Below, in pieces: positions 1-10,856 of a stretch of 64,000 nt of DNA. Within the stretch, counting starts at the first letter, position 1. Every line of letters starts with the position of its first letter. The notes below the pieces were generated by a model, which worked only from the letters and a program-made list of their open reading frames with translations, was not told the origin of the DNA and ran no database searches. Source of the DNA: Alviniconcha marisindica (taxonomy: Eukaryota; Mollusca; Gastropoda; Provannidae); contig JABMCL010003629.1 of the NCBI GenBank assembly GCA_018857735.1, positions 46,001 to 110,000 of the forward strand, in the 5' to 3' direction. The position numbers and the translations under genes are program-made.

Positions 1-39
1 GTATGATGATGACCATTCTGGTGATGTTTGTCCACTCAG

Positions 40-221
40 GCTCGGACTACGGCCTAAAACTGACACTGAACGTAGAGCAGTATGAATACATGCCCGGACC
101 GCACGACGCAGCTGGTGCAAAGTTGTTACTACACGATGGAAAAGAGTTCCCCAGCGTGGCCGAGTTGGGCTTGGCCATTCCTACCGGTGCTCACGCTTAT
201 GTCGGCATCCAGCTGGTGCAG
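40..221 (+). CDS. Gene A exon encoding the NVEQYEYMPG extracellular segment (DEG/ENaC)
   Basis: The acceptor is the AG at 38-39 after a pyrimidine-rich stretch; the donor is GTGGGT at 222. The exon enters with two bases completing a codon and ends on a codon boundary. It encodes about 60 residues: a G-rich start, then LTLNVEQYEYMPG, then HDAAGAKLLLHD and EFPSV, ending at IQLVQ. This is the well-known DEG/ENaC segment that follows the CYTFN-type motif and ends just before the PYGDC strand. The homologous exon of gene B (51471-51652) is also exactly 182 nt. The window starts 39 bases upstream, so the previous exon is not visible. A 46-bp tandem array begins at the donor itself. Confidence 0.92.
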
Positions 222-1290
222 GTGGGTGCCTCTCTGTTCTCTTACTCAGGTAGCGTGACCTTCCTCAGAGGGTGCCTCTCTGTTCTCTTACTCAGGTAGC
301 GTGACCTTCCTCAGAGGGTGCCTCTCTGTTCTCTTACTCAGGTAGCGTGACCTTCCTCAGAGGGTGCCTCTCTGTTCTCTTACTCAGGTAGCGTGACCTT
401 CCTCAGAGGGTGCCTCTCTGTTCTCTTATTCAGGTAGCGTGACCTTCTGCAGAGGGTGCCTCTCTGTTCTCTTACTCAAGTAGCGTGACCTTCTGCAGAG
501 GGTGCCTCTCTGTTCTCTTATTCAGGTAGCGTGACCTTCTGCAGAGGGTGCCTCTCTGTTCTCTTACTCAAGTAGCGTGACCTTCTGCAGAGGGTGCCTC
601 TCTGTTCTCTTACTCAAGTAGCGTGACCTTCTGCAGAGGGTGCCTCTCTGTTCTCTTACTCAGGTAGCGTGACCTTCTGCAGAGGGTGCCTCTCTGTTCT
701 CTTACTCAAGTAGCGTGACCTTCTGCAGAGGGTGCCTCTCTGTTCTCTTACTCAAGTAGCGTGACCTTCTGCAGAGGGTGCCTCTCTGTTCTCTTACTCA
801 AGTAGCGTGACCTTCTGCAGAGGGTGCCTCTCTGTTCTCTTACTCAAGTAGCGTGACCTTCTGCAGAGGGTGCCTCTCTGTTCTCTTACTCAAGTAGCGT
901 GACCTTCTGCAGAGGGTGCCTCTCTGTTCTCTTACTCAGGTAGCGTGACCTTCTGCAGAGGGTGCCTCTCTGTTCTCTTACTCAAGTAGCGTGACCTTCT
1001 GCAGAGGGTGCCTCTCTGTTCTCTTACTCAGGTAGCGTGACCTTCTGCAGAGGGTGCCTCTCTGTTCTCTTACTCAGGTAGCGTGGCCTTCTGCAGGTGG
1101 GTACCTCTCTGTTCTCTTACTCAGGTAGCGTGACCTTCTACAGAGGGTGCCTCTCTGTTCTCTTACTCATGTAGCGTGACCTTCTGCAGAGGGTGCCTCT
1201 CTGTTCTCTTACTCAGGTAGCGTGACCTTCTGCAGAGGGTGCCTCTCTGTTCTCTTACTCAGGTAGCGTGACCTTCTGCAGAGGGTGCCT
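222..1290 (+). repeat. 46-bp tandem array starting at the exon donor
   Basis: About 23 copies of a 46-bp unit containing GGTGCCTCTCTGTTCTC, ACTCAGGTAGCG and CCTTCTGCAG. The first unit starts inside the splice donor of the exon ending at 221 (CAG then GTGGGTGCC). A unit near 1094 again reads CTGCAGGTGGGTACC, matching the real junction closely. Confidence 0.95.
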
Positions 1291-2095
1291 CACTGTGTCT
1301 TACTCAGGTAGCGTGACCTTCTGCTCGGGTTGCCTCACTATGTATTACTCAAGTAGCGTCACATTTTGCAGGGGCTGCCTCAATATGTATTACTCAAGTA
1401 GCGTCACCTTCTGCATGAAGTGCCTCACTATGTATTACTCAAGTAGCGTCACATTCTGCAGGGTGTGCCTCACTATGTATTACTCAAATAGCGTCACCTT
1501 CTGCAGGGGTTGCCTCACTATGTATTACTCAAGTAGCGTCACCTTCTGCATTGGTTGCCTCATTATGTATTACTCAAGTAGCGTCACCTTCTGCATGGAG
1601 TGCCTCACTATGTATTACTCAAGTAGCATCACATTCTGCGTGGGGTGCCTCACTATGTATTACTCAAGTAGCGTCACCTTCTGCATTGGTTGCCTCATTA
1701 TGTATTACTCAAGTAGCGTCACCTTCTGCATGAAGTGCCTCACTATGTATTACTCAAGTAGCGTCACCTTCTGCATTGGTTGCCTCATTATGTATTACTC
1801 AAGTAGCGTCACCTTCTGCATGAAGTGCCTCACTATGTATTACTCAAGTAGCGTCACCTTCTGCATTGGTTGCCTCACTATGTATTACTCAAGTAGCGTC
1901 ACCTTCTGCATGAAGTGCCTCACTATGTATTACTCAAGTAGCGTCACATTCTGCTTGGGGTGCCTCACTATGTATTACTCAAGTAGCGTCACCTTCTGCA
2001 TGGAGTGCCTCACTATGTATTACTCAACTAGCGTCACCTTCTGCATGGAGTGCCTCACTATGTATTACTCATGTAGCGTCACCCGCTGCACAGGC
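1290..2095 (+). repeat. 45-bp tandem array, diverged continuation of the 46-bp array
   Basis: About 18 copies of a 45-bp unit (TATTACTCAAGTAGCG, then a variable CTTCTGCATGAAGTGCCTC). It shares ACTCA-GTAGCGT-AC and TTCTGCA with the preceding 46-bp family, from which it lost one base. The 45-bp length keeps one frame open for 286 codons; this looks like an artefact of unit length. Confidence 0.95.
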
Positions 2096-3030
2096 TGGTG
2101 TAACACTCGAAAAGTATTCCCCCACTAGACTTACTCCGGAGTAACACTCCCCTCTAACAAGCGAGAAGTACCATCTCGCGAGATATACTCCCCTGAAATG
2201 TATGGGCTAATCTTAGCCCGGCTGGCTACAAAACAGGCTCTAATAGTCCGAGAGGTAACTTGACCTACCGTGCACCCCCGCCCCCTCCCAGTACTCAGCT
2301 AATTTAGTCTTAAAGTGTTTTATAGAGTGTGGTTAACACGTTACAACTTGTTTCCAAAGAATATTTTGGGATGCACAAGATATAGCCCTTGACGTACGGG
2401 TGCCGTCTTTCACACCGAATTTCTGACGTCAAAGCACGGTTGAAAGACAGCTGATTTAAATCGCCAAGAATATCTTCTTTAAAAAAAATTCTTTTCATAA
2501 TGACTGGTATCAATGATGACTGTGTGTCTACATGCCTTCTGCACTGTCTAAAACAAACAGAATCCGATATGGTGAGGTACTGGTTCACAGTGGTGGATTA
2601 AGTAAGTATAGTATACTTCTAATGCAGAAAATCTTAGAAATGAAGAAAATATGTCTTCTTTTTCTTTGAAACGGTCTGCATCATAAGTTTCGTTGATTCT
2701 TCGCTTCATAATGTCACAGTACGGTCTTGGGTTCATTCTCAGCATACTTTTGTGATGTTGTGATGTGTCTGGTTGTCACAGTGCTGGATTGACCTCCCTT
2801 ACCCCCCAATCTAAGAATATAAGAATTCGTATAGTAACGTGATTTTATTGTTACAAGCCCTCACAGATCTAATGTTTTCTTAGTTAAAAATAGAATTATT
2901 TATATTGTCAAATAATTTTTATCAACGTTTAGTGATCAGCTTGACTACAAATAATTGGATTATGCAGAACTGAGCAGACTGAAAACATGGCGTTGCGAAA
3001 GAGAAAATATTCCAGAATGATTACACGCCC
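2096..3030. other. Intron of gene A without recognisable feature
   Basis: Unique-looking, AT-rich intron sequence between arrays. I see no coding homology and no repeat. Short frames on the - strand (2310-2745) show no family resemblance. Confidence 0.6.
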
Positions 3031-3325
3031 TATCTGTGTGTTCCCGCCTCATTCCAGATTACACCTCTGTTGTCCCGGTGTTCCAGCCCCATTCCAGACT
3101 GATTACACCTCCGTTATCGCAGTGTTCCCGCCCCATTACAGACTGATTACACCTCCGTTATTCCAGTCTTCCCGCCCCTTTCCGGAGATTACACCTCCGT
3201 TATTCCAGTCTTCCCGCCCCATTCCAGACTTATTACACCTCCGTTTTCCCAGTCTTCCCGCGCCATTCCAGACTGATTACACCTCCGTTTTCCCAGTCTT
3301 CCCGCCCCATTCCGGACTGAATAAA
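3030..3325 (+). repeat. ~44-bp tandem array
   Basis: Six or seven imperfect copies of a unit of about 44 bp containing GATTACACCTCCGTTATTCC and CTTCCCGCCCCATTCCAGA. The array abuts the larger 39-bp array without a gap. Confidence 0.85.
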
Positions 3326-5110
3326 CGCTTCTTGTCGGAGTGTCCCCGTCCTGTTGTATACTGAATACCTTCTGTTGAGTGTCCCCGTCCGGTTGTATAC
3401 TGAATACCTTCTGTTGAGTGTCCCCGTCCTGTTGTATACTGAATACCTTCTGTTGAGTGTCCCCGTCCTGGTGTATACTGAATACCTTCTGCTGAGTGTC
3501 CCCGTCCTGTTGTATACTGAATACCTTCTGTTGAGTGTCCCCGTCCTGTTGTATACTGAATACCTTCTGTTGAGTGTCCCCGCCCTGTTGTATACCGAAT
3601 ACCTTCTGTTGAGTGTCCCCGTCCTGTTGTATACTGAATACCTTCTGTTGAGTGTCCCCGTCCTGTTGTATACTGAATACCTTCTTGTCGGAGTGTCCCC
3701 GTCCTGTTGTATACTGAATACCTTCTTGTCGGAGTGTCCCAGTCCTGTTGTATACTGAATACCTTCTGTTGAGTGTCCCCGTCCTGTTGTATACTGAATA
3801 CCTTCTGTTGAGTGTCCCCGCCCTGTTGTATACTGAATACCTTCTGTTGAGTGTCCCCGCCCTGTTGTATACTGAATACCTTCTGTTGAGTGTCCCCGTC
3901 CGGTTGTATACTGAATACCTTCTGTTGAGTGCCCCCGTCCTGTTGTATACTGAATACCTTCTGTTGAGTGCCCCCGTCCTGTTGTATACTGAATACCTTC
4001 TGTTGAGTGCCCCCGTCCTGTTGTATACTGAATACCTTCTGTTGAGTGCCCCCGTCCTGTTGTATACTGAATACCTTCTGTTGAGTGTCCCCGTCCTGTT
4101 GTATACTGAATACCTTCTGTTGAGTGTCCCCGTCCGGTTGTATACTGAATACCTTCTGTTGAGTGTCCCCGTCCGGTTGTATACTGAATACCTTCTGTTG
4201 AGTGTCCCCCCCCTGTTGTATACTGAATACCTTCTGTTGAGTGTCCCCGTCCTGTTGTATACTGAATACCTTCTGTTGAGTGTCCCCGTCCTGTTGTATA
4301 CTGAATACCTTCTGTCGTGAGTGTCCCCGTCCTGTTGTATACTGAATACCTTCTGTTGAGTGTCCCCGTCCTGTTGTATACTGAATACCTTCTGTTGAGT
4401 GTCCCCGTCCTGTTGTATACTGAATACCTTCTGTTGAGTGTCCCCGCCCTGTTGTATACTGAATACCTTCTGTTGAGTGTCCCCGTCCGGTTGTATACTG
4501 AATACCTTCTGTTGAGTGTCCCCGTCCGGTTGTATACTGAATACCTTCTGTTGAGTGTCCCCGTCCTGTTGTATACTGAATACCTTCTGTTGAGTGTCCC
4601 CGTCCTGTTGTATACTGAATACCTTCTGTTGAGTGTCCCCGTCCTGTTGTATACTGAATACCTTCTGTTGAGTGTCCCCGTCCTGTTGTATACTGAATAC
4701 CTTCTGTTGAGTGTCCCCGTCCGGTTGTATACTGAATACCTTCTGTTGAGTGTCCCCGTCCTGTTGTATACTGAATACCTTCTGTTGAGTGCCCCCGTCC
4801 TGTTGTATACTGAATACCTTCTGTTGAGTGTCCCCGTCCTGTTGTATACTGAATACCTTCTGTTGAGTGTCCCCGTTCTGTTGTATACTGAATACCTTCT
4901 GTTGAGTGTCCCCGTCCTGTTGTATACTGAATACCTTCTGTCGAGTGTCCCCGTCCTGTTGTATACTGAATACCTTCTGTTGAGTGTCCCCGCCCTGTTG
5001 TATACTGAATACCTTCTGTTGAGTGTCCCCGTCCGGTTGTATACTGAATACCTTCTGTTGAGTGTCCCCGTCCTGTTGTATACTGAATACCTTCTGTTGA
5101 GTGTTTCCGC
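3326..5110 (+). repeat. 39-bp tandem array (about 45 copies)
   Basis: Highly regular unit with TGTTGTATACTGAATACC, TTCTGTTGAGTG and TCCCCGTCC. The last unit grades into the 40 bases before the acceptor of the next exon (GAGTGTTTCCGCTCCGTTAC...CTGAATTCC). Because 39 is divisible by 3, both strands carry frames of up to about 750 codons; these are not genes. Confidence 0.96.
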
Positions 5111-5148
5111 TCCGTTACGGACTGAATTCCTCTCACGGTCCATTGCAG

Positions 5149-5302
5149 ATAGAAAACCTCCCCCAACCCTACGGGGACTGCGGCAGCCTGTCGTCTGCCT
5201 ACTACAGAGACTACTCCACAGACAACTGCCACCTGGCCTGTTTGACAGACTACATGCAGCGGGCGTGTGGCTGCAGACACCACTACATGCCTGACAGCAA
5301 CG
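5149..5302 (+). CDS. Gene A cysteine-rich extracellular exon (DEG/ENaC)
   Basis: The acceptor is CCATTGCAG ending at 5148; the donor is GTACGTGA at 5303. The exon enters in phase 0 and leaves with one base of a codon. It encodes 51 residues: IENLPQPYGDCGS, then a run with YYRDYSTDNCHLAC, then a CGCRHHYMP end. The PYG-C strand and the regularly spaced cysteines belong to the thumb/cysteine-rich part of DEG/ENaC channels. Compared with the gene B exon (145 nt) this one has three more codons (DSN) at its 3' end, next to a 25-bp array built from this same exon end. The flanking arrays carry no coding signal. Confidence 0.92.
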
Positions 5303-5560
5303 GTACGTGACATGCCTGACGGGAAGGATACATGACATGCCTGACAGGAACTGTACGTGACATGCCTGACGGGAGCGGTACGTGACATGCCTGACAGGAA
5401 CGGTACGTGACGTGCCTGACAGGAACGGTACGTGACATGCCTGAAAGGAACGGTACGTGACGTGCCTGATGTGAGCGGTACGTGACATGCCTGACAGGAA
5501 CACGCCTCACAGGAACGGTACGTGACATGCCTGACAGGAACGGTACGTAACATGTCAGTA
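5287..5560 (+). repeat. 25-bp array of duplicated exon-end plus splice donor
   Basis: The unit consists of the last bases of the exon (ATGCCTGACAG-AACG) plus its donor GTACGTGAC. GTACGTGA occurs at 5303, 5353, 5378, 5403, 5428, 5453, 5478 and 5518, mostly at exact 25-base spacing, so seven decoy donors follow the real one. Confidence 0.93.
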
Positions 5561-5790
5561 ACATGTCATACCGGGCATGGAATGTACTTGACATGTCGGG
5601 CATGGAAGGTACGTGACATGCCGGACAGGGAATGGAGGAAAAGGAGGGTATGTGACATGTAGGAAAAGGAAGGTGTGTGATGCTGGACAGGTAAAATACA
5701 CGACATGGCAGGGAGGGAAGGTACGTGACGTACCGAACAGGGAAGGCACGTAACATACCGAACAGGGAAGGTACGTGACATGCTATTGAT
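5560..5790 (+). repeat. Degenerate continuation of the 25-bp donor array
   Basis: Loosely repeated motifs such as GGTACGTGACATG, ACATGCCGGACAGGGAA and GTACGTGACGTACCGAACAGG. They are diverged forms of the preceding unit. Confidence 0.75.
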
Positions 5791-6520
5791 ATGGTCTACG
5801 TAACGCGCACGTTATGTTGTCTTACTGTTCATAGGGTCAATGTAACGCACACGTTATGTTGTGTTACTGTTCATAGGGTCAATGTAACGCGCACGTTATG
5901 TTGTGTTACTGTTCATAGGGTCAATGTAACGCACACGTTATGTTGTTTACTGTTCATAGGGTCAATGTAACGCGCACGTTACGTTGCTTACTGTTCATAG
6001 GGTCAATGTAACGCACACGTTATGTTGGTTACTGTTCATAGGGTCAAAACGCACAGTATGTGTCTTACTGTTCATAGGGGCAATGTAACGCGCACATGTT
6101 GGGTCGAAGGGTCAATGTAACGCGCACGTTTCGTGGTCTGTTATAGGGTCAAAGAAGGAGTTATGTTGCTTACGTTCATAGGTCAATTAACGAACGTTAT
6201 GGTTTGATAGGGTCAATGTACGAAAATGCTTTTGTTCATAGGGTCATGTAACGCACACGTTATGTTGTCTTACTGTTCATAGGGTCAATGTAACGCACAC
6301 GTTATGTTGTCTTACTGTTCATAGGGTCAATGTAACGCACACGTTATGTTGGGTTACTGTTCATAGGGTCAATGTAACGCACACGTTATGTTGTCTTACT
6401 GTTGATAGGGTCAATGTAACGCCTTTTGTTACGTTCATGGGTTTTAGCGTCTTTTCTGTTCATAGGGTCAATGTAACGCGCACACGGGGTTTTGGGTTGG
6501 CGTTGTCTTACTGTTTATAG
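5790..6520 (+). repeat. ~42-bp tandem array
   Basis: About 17 copies of a unit with GTTCATAGGGTCAATG, TAACGCACACGTTATG and TTGTCTTACT. Copies between about 6050 and 6240 and between 6415 and 6510 are ragged with many small deletions. Confidence 0.93.
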
Positions 6521-8700
6521 GGTCTACGTAATATGTGCGTTGGTCCTTTGCCGTTAGTGCTATTAAGGTCAATGAGTGTGCACATTGTCTCATCGATGGG
6601 CTCTATGTAATGTGTACGTCGTGTTGCTTTAGTGGTGATGGGGTCTATGTAATGTGTACGTCATATTGCTTTAGTGGTGATGGGGTCTACGTAATGTGTA
6701 CGTCATGTTGCCTTACTTTGTCTTACTGTTGATAGGGTCTATGTAATGTGTACGCTGTGTTGCCTTGCTGTTGATAAGGCCTATGTAATGTGTACGCTGT
6801 GTTGACTTACTGTTGATATGGTCTATCTAATGTGTAGATCGTGTTGCCTACTGTTGATAGGGTCTATGTAATGTGTACGCTGTGTTGCCTTACTGATGAT
6901 AGGGTCTATGTAATGTGTACATCGTGTTGCCTACTGTTGATAGAGTCTATATAATGTGTACCCTGTGTTCCCTTACTGTTGAAAAGGCCTATGTAATGGG
7001 TACGCTGTGTTGCCTTACTGTTGATAGGGTCTATGTAATGTGTACATCGTGTTGCCTTACTGTTGATAGGGTCTATGTAATGTGTACCCTGTGTTGCCTT
7101 ACTGTTGATAGGGTCTATGTAATGTGTACGCTGTGTTGTCTTACTTTGTCTCACTGTTGATAGGGTCTGTGTAGTGTGTACGCTTTGTTGCCTTACTTTG
7201 TCTTACAGTTGATAGGGTCTATGCAATGTGTACGCTGTGTTGTCTTACTTTGTCTTACTGTTGATAGTGTCTATGTAATGTGTACGTTGTGTTGCCTTAC
7301 TTTGTCTTACTGTTGATAGGGTCTATGTAATGTGTACGCTGTGTTGCCTTACTTTGTCTTACTGTTGATAGGGTCTATGCAATGTGTACGCTGTGTTGCC
7401 TTACTTTGTCTTACTGTTGATAGGGTCTATGTAATGTGTACGCTGTGTTGCCGTACCTTGTCTTACTGTTGACAGGGTCTGTGTAATGTGTACGCTGTCT
7501 TGTCTTACTGTTGATAGGGTCTATGTAATGTGTACGCTGTGTTGTGTTACTGTTGATAGGATCTATGAAATATGTACGCTGTATTGTGTTACTGTTGATA
7601 GGGTCTGTGTAATGTGTACGCTGTGTTGCCTTACTTTGTCTTACTGTTGATAGGGTCTGTGTAATGTGTACGATGTGTTGTGTTACAGTTGATAGGGTCT
7701 GTGTAATGTGTACGCTGTGTTGCCTTACTTTGTCTTACTGTTGATAAGGTCTGTGTAATGTGTACGCTGTGTTGTGTTACTGTTGATAGGGTCTATGTGA
7801 TGTGTACGCTGTGTTATCTTACTGTTGATAGGGTCTGTGTAACGTGTACGCTGTGTTGTGTTACTGTTGATAGGGTCTATGTAATGTGTACGCTGTGTTG
7901 CATTACTTTGTCTTACTGTCGATAGGGTCTATGAAATATGTACGCTGTGTTTGCCGTACTTTGTCTTACTGTTGACAGGGTCTGTGTAATGTGTACGCTG
8001 TGTTGCCTTACTTTGTCTTACTGTTGATACGGTCTATGTAATGTGTACGCTGTGTTGCCTTACTTTGTCTTACTGTTGACAGGGTCTGTGTAATGTGTAC
8101 GCTGTGTTGTGTTACTCTTGATAGGGTCTATGTGATGTGTACGCTGTGTTGTGTTACTGTTGATAGGGTCTGTGTAATGTGTACGCTGTGTTGTGTTACT
8201 GTTGATAGGGTCTGTGTAATGTGTACGCTGTGTTGCCTTACTTTGTCTTACTGTTGATAGGGTCTGTGTAATGTGTACGCTGTGTTGCCTTACTTTGTCT
8301 TACTGTTGATAGGGTCTGTGTAATGTGTACGCTGTGTTGCCTTACTTTGTCTTACTGTTGATAGGGTCTGTGTAATGTGTACGCTGTCTTGTCTTACTGT
8401 TGATAGGGTCTGTGTAATGTGTACGCTGTGTTGCTTTACTTTGTCTTACTGTTGATAGGGTCTGTGTAATGTGTACGCTGTGTTGCCTTACTTTGTCTTA
8501 CTGTTGATAGGGTCTGTGTAATGTGTACGCTGTCTTGTCTTACTGTTGATAGGGTCTGTGTAATGTGTACGCTGTGTTGCCTTACTTTGTCTTACTGTTG
8601 ATAGGGTCTATGAAATATGTACGCTGTATTGTGTTACTGTTGATAGGGTCTGTGTAATGTGTACGCTGTGTTGCCTTACTTTGTCTTACTGTTGATAGGG
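6520..8700 (+). repeat. 42/52-bp tandem array
   Basis: Long array related to the preceding one. Unit: TGTTGATAGGGTCTATG, TAATGTGTACGCTGTGTTG, with or without an extra 10 bases (CTTTGTCTTA). The 42- and 52-bp forms are interspersed. Confidence 0.94.
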
Positions 8701-8784
8701 GAACCACCAGTCTGCACACTGGAACAGTATTTCGGCTGCTACCTGAAAAAAATAAGTAGGTACTTTTTTGGCATTTAACCATGT

Positions 8785-9170
8785 TTATATGTTAATGTAG
8801 AATTCTAAATCTGTGACAGGTGATGGGTAGGCACTTTTTGTTTGACTAGAATTATAATTTATTATGCAACCATAAAATTATGTATCTGCGACAGGTGATG
8901 AGTAGGCACTTTTTGTTTGGTCAGAAATATAATTGATTACATGTTAATCTAAAATTATGAATCTGTGACCGATGATGGGTAGGCACTGTTTGATTGACCA
9001 TAATTATATGTTAATATAAATGAGAGGTGATGGGTAGGCACTTTTTGATTGGCCATAATTATAATTTATTACGTTAATCTAAAATTATGAATCCGTGACA
9101 AATGATGAGTGGGCACTTTTTGATTAAACATAAGTTAATCTAAAATTAAGAATCCGTGACAAATCGTCGC
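8785..9170 (+). repeat. ~75-bp tandem repeat, about five copies
   Basis: Imperfect AT-rich copies sharing TGATGGGTAGGCACTTTTTG, ATAATTTATTA and AAAATTATGAATCTGTGACA. The array stops about 135 bases before the acceptor of the long exon; those 135 bases hold no visible repeat. Confidence 0.85.
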
Positions 9171-9305
9171 TGATGGGCTGTCATCCCCGGTGTCGCTTTT
9201 ATTTTGAGAACGAAACGGACAATACATTTGGGGAAAGAAAGAACGTTCGAGCCGTCGTTTTATCTGACATTTAAAATAATTCAGTAAACTATTCTGATTG
9301 CGCAG

Positions 9306-10833
9306 ATTATATGAAAGAGAGAATTCGGAAGGAGTGCACCTGTCCGATTCCATGCTCCTTCCTGATCTTTGACCCCGCCCTCTCTTTCGCCACCACGTCC
9401 GCTTTCGCCACCGACCGGCTGCTGGCAGCAGCGTCACGGACCAGTGACCTGGAGACCAAGTACCTGCGTGCTATGGAGACGACACAGCGCATAGACCGGA
9501 TCAAGTTCCGGAGGTTTGTGGAGCTGGAGGAGGCGGCGCAGGGGCGACTGCGTCACCTGTCCACGCTGATGCTGCACACGGTGCGGGACTGCATCCTGCT
9601 GACGGAGACGACCGTCGGACGAGTGAGGCGTGGCGCTAGGGAGGCGTGGCAGCGCAAGGATCACCTGTACCGCTGGCAGGCGTTCCACGTGCTGAAGAAC
9701 TTCCTCAGGCCCAGAGACGCCATGGACGAGAGGACCTTCGGCGACCTCGTCAGGGGCTTCCAAGAGTTCGCCAACCGCACAGAGTCCCACATCTGGACCC
9801 TAGCAGACGCCGATGTCGCCTCGTCGAGCGTGAGAAAAACGCTGTACACGCTCGTCAGGGTGTCACTGAATGCCAAAATGGACCTATGCGACAGAGCTTT
9901 TGCCAACTACACACAACTGCATTCGGCATATTACAACGGCACACCAATATTTCGGTATAAATTCTTAAATGAACCACGAAACGACAACGTCTACCTAACA
10001 CCCAAGCTGCTTCTCCGAAATTCGTTGGTTCACTCTAGCTACGCCACCAAATACAGTAGGAGAGTTGGTGCGGACATTCTGACCTACAAGGCCGCTGTGT
10101 CCAGCTTCGCTTCGTTGGCTGCAAGTGCCTATAAGAACGGTTCGCTTGAGGCTGACGATATGCACCGTGCCGATGTGCGCTTTCTCTGGAGCGGCCGACG
10201 GTTCCTTCACAGCAAAAGTGTTTTTGACCACGAGTCCATCGACTTCCCGATGCGCGTGCTCCAGGACAGAATAGCGTCATTTGAAAGACTGTGGCGAAAT
10301 TACGAAACAGTTACTGAAGAAAGTTTGGGCATTATTGAGAGCTTGAAGGTGTCATTAGACAACTTAGAGAGTTCTATCCTCAAACGCCTCAACCACAGCA
10401 TGCAGATGGCCAGAGAGTATGTCACAGGTGGAAACGTCACCAAGTTGGAAATCGCCAGGGAACTGACCTCACAAAACATTTACGTTGGCATCAGTGACCT
10501 CAAAGTATTCTTTCAGTCCTTGCGGTCTCGGGGTCAGAATATTTATGACAACTGGGACAAAATGGCGGCGGCTGCGAACAAAATGTGGCAAGTCATCATT
10601 GAAGACGATGACATGATTGACTATTACTTCTACAAAAACCTGACTCAGTTTCTGCGTAACATGTCCGCGGTTGCCATGGAAACCAAGGAAGAGTATGAGG
10701 GCTACCGTCAGCAGTACGACTTCCGGTTCCTTGTTGGGAGCTGGGACAGCCTGTTCATGAAAAGCCTTGCAGACCTCATGTCTGAGATGGAATCCTACCT
10801 GAAGGCCAGCGTCATTGAAACGGACTTCATCAG
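9306..10833 (+). CDS. Gene A long exon: CxCxxPC motif plus ~450-residue helical insert
   Basis: The acceptor is TGATTGCGCAG ending at 9305; the donor is GTGAGC at 10834. The exon enters with two bases of a codon, leaves with two, and is open for all 1528 nt. It opens with DYMKERIRKE and CTCPIPCSFLIFDPALSF, the standard DEG/ENaC strand (compare C-C--PC in ASICs). In ASICs only about 45 residues separate this motif from the pre-TM2 strand; here about 490 intervene. The inserted part is rich in charged, heptad-like helices (for example FRRFVELEEAAQGRLRHL and YEGYRQQYDF). It has few cysteines and eight N-x-S/T sequons, as expected outside the cell. Blocks shared with gene B include RTFG, VRKT, NYTxL, G-PIF-YKF--EPR, SDLK-FF--LR-RGQ and a closing DFIR. 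The insert resembles no family I know. Confidence 0.88.
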
Positions 10834-10856
10834 GTGAGCGACCGTCCGTCTGGTTC

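Noticed and set aside
222..1290. CRISPR-like appearance of regular repeats
   Set aside because: The whole unit is repeated without unique spacers, and the context is an animal gene with introns.
3233..5553. Two overlapping - strand reading frames of more than 750 codons with RYSVYNRTGTLN / STEGIQYTTGRGH repeats
   Set aside because: Both are translations of the 39-bp array in different frames. The period is divisible by 3 and lacks stops, the opposite strand is also open, and the region is an intron of gene A.
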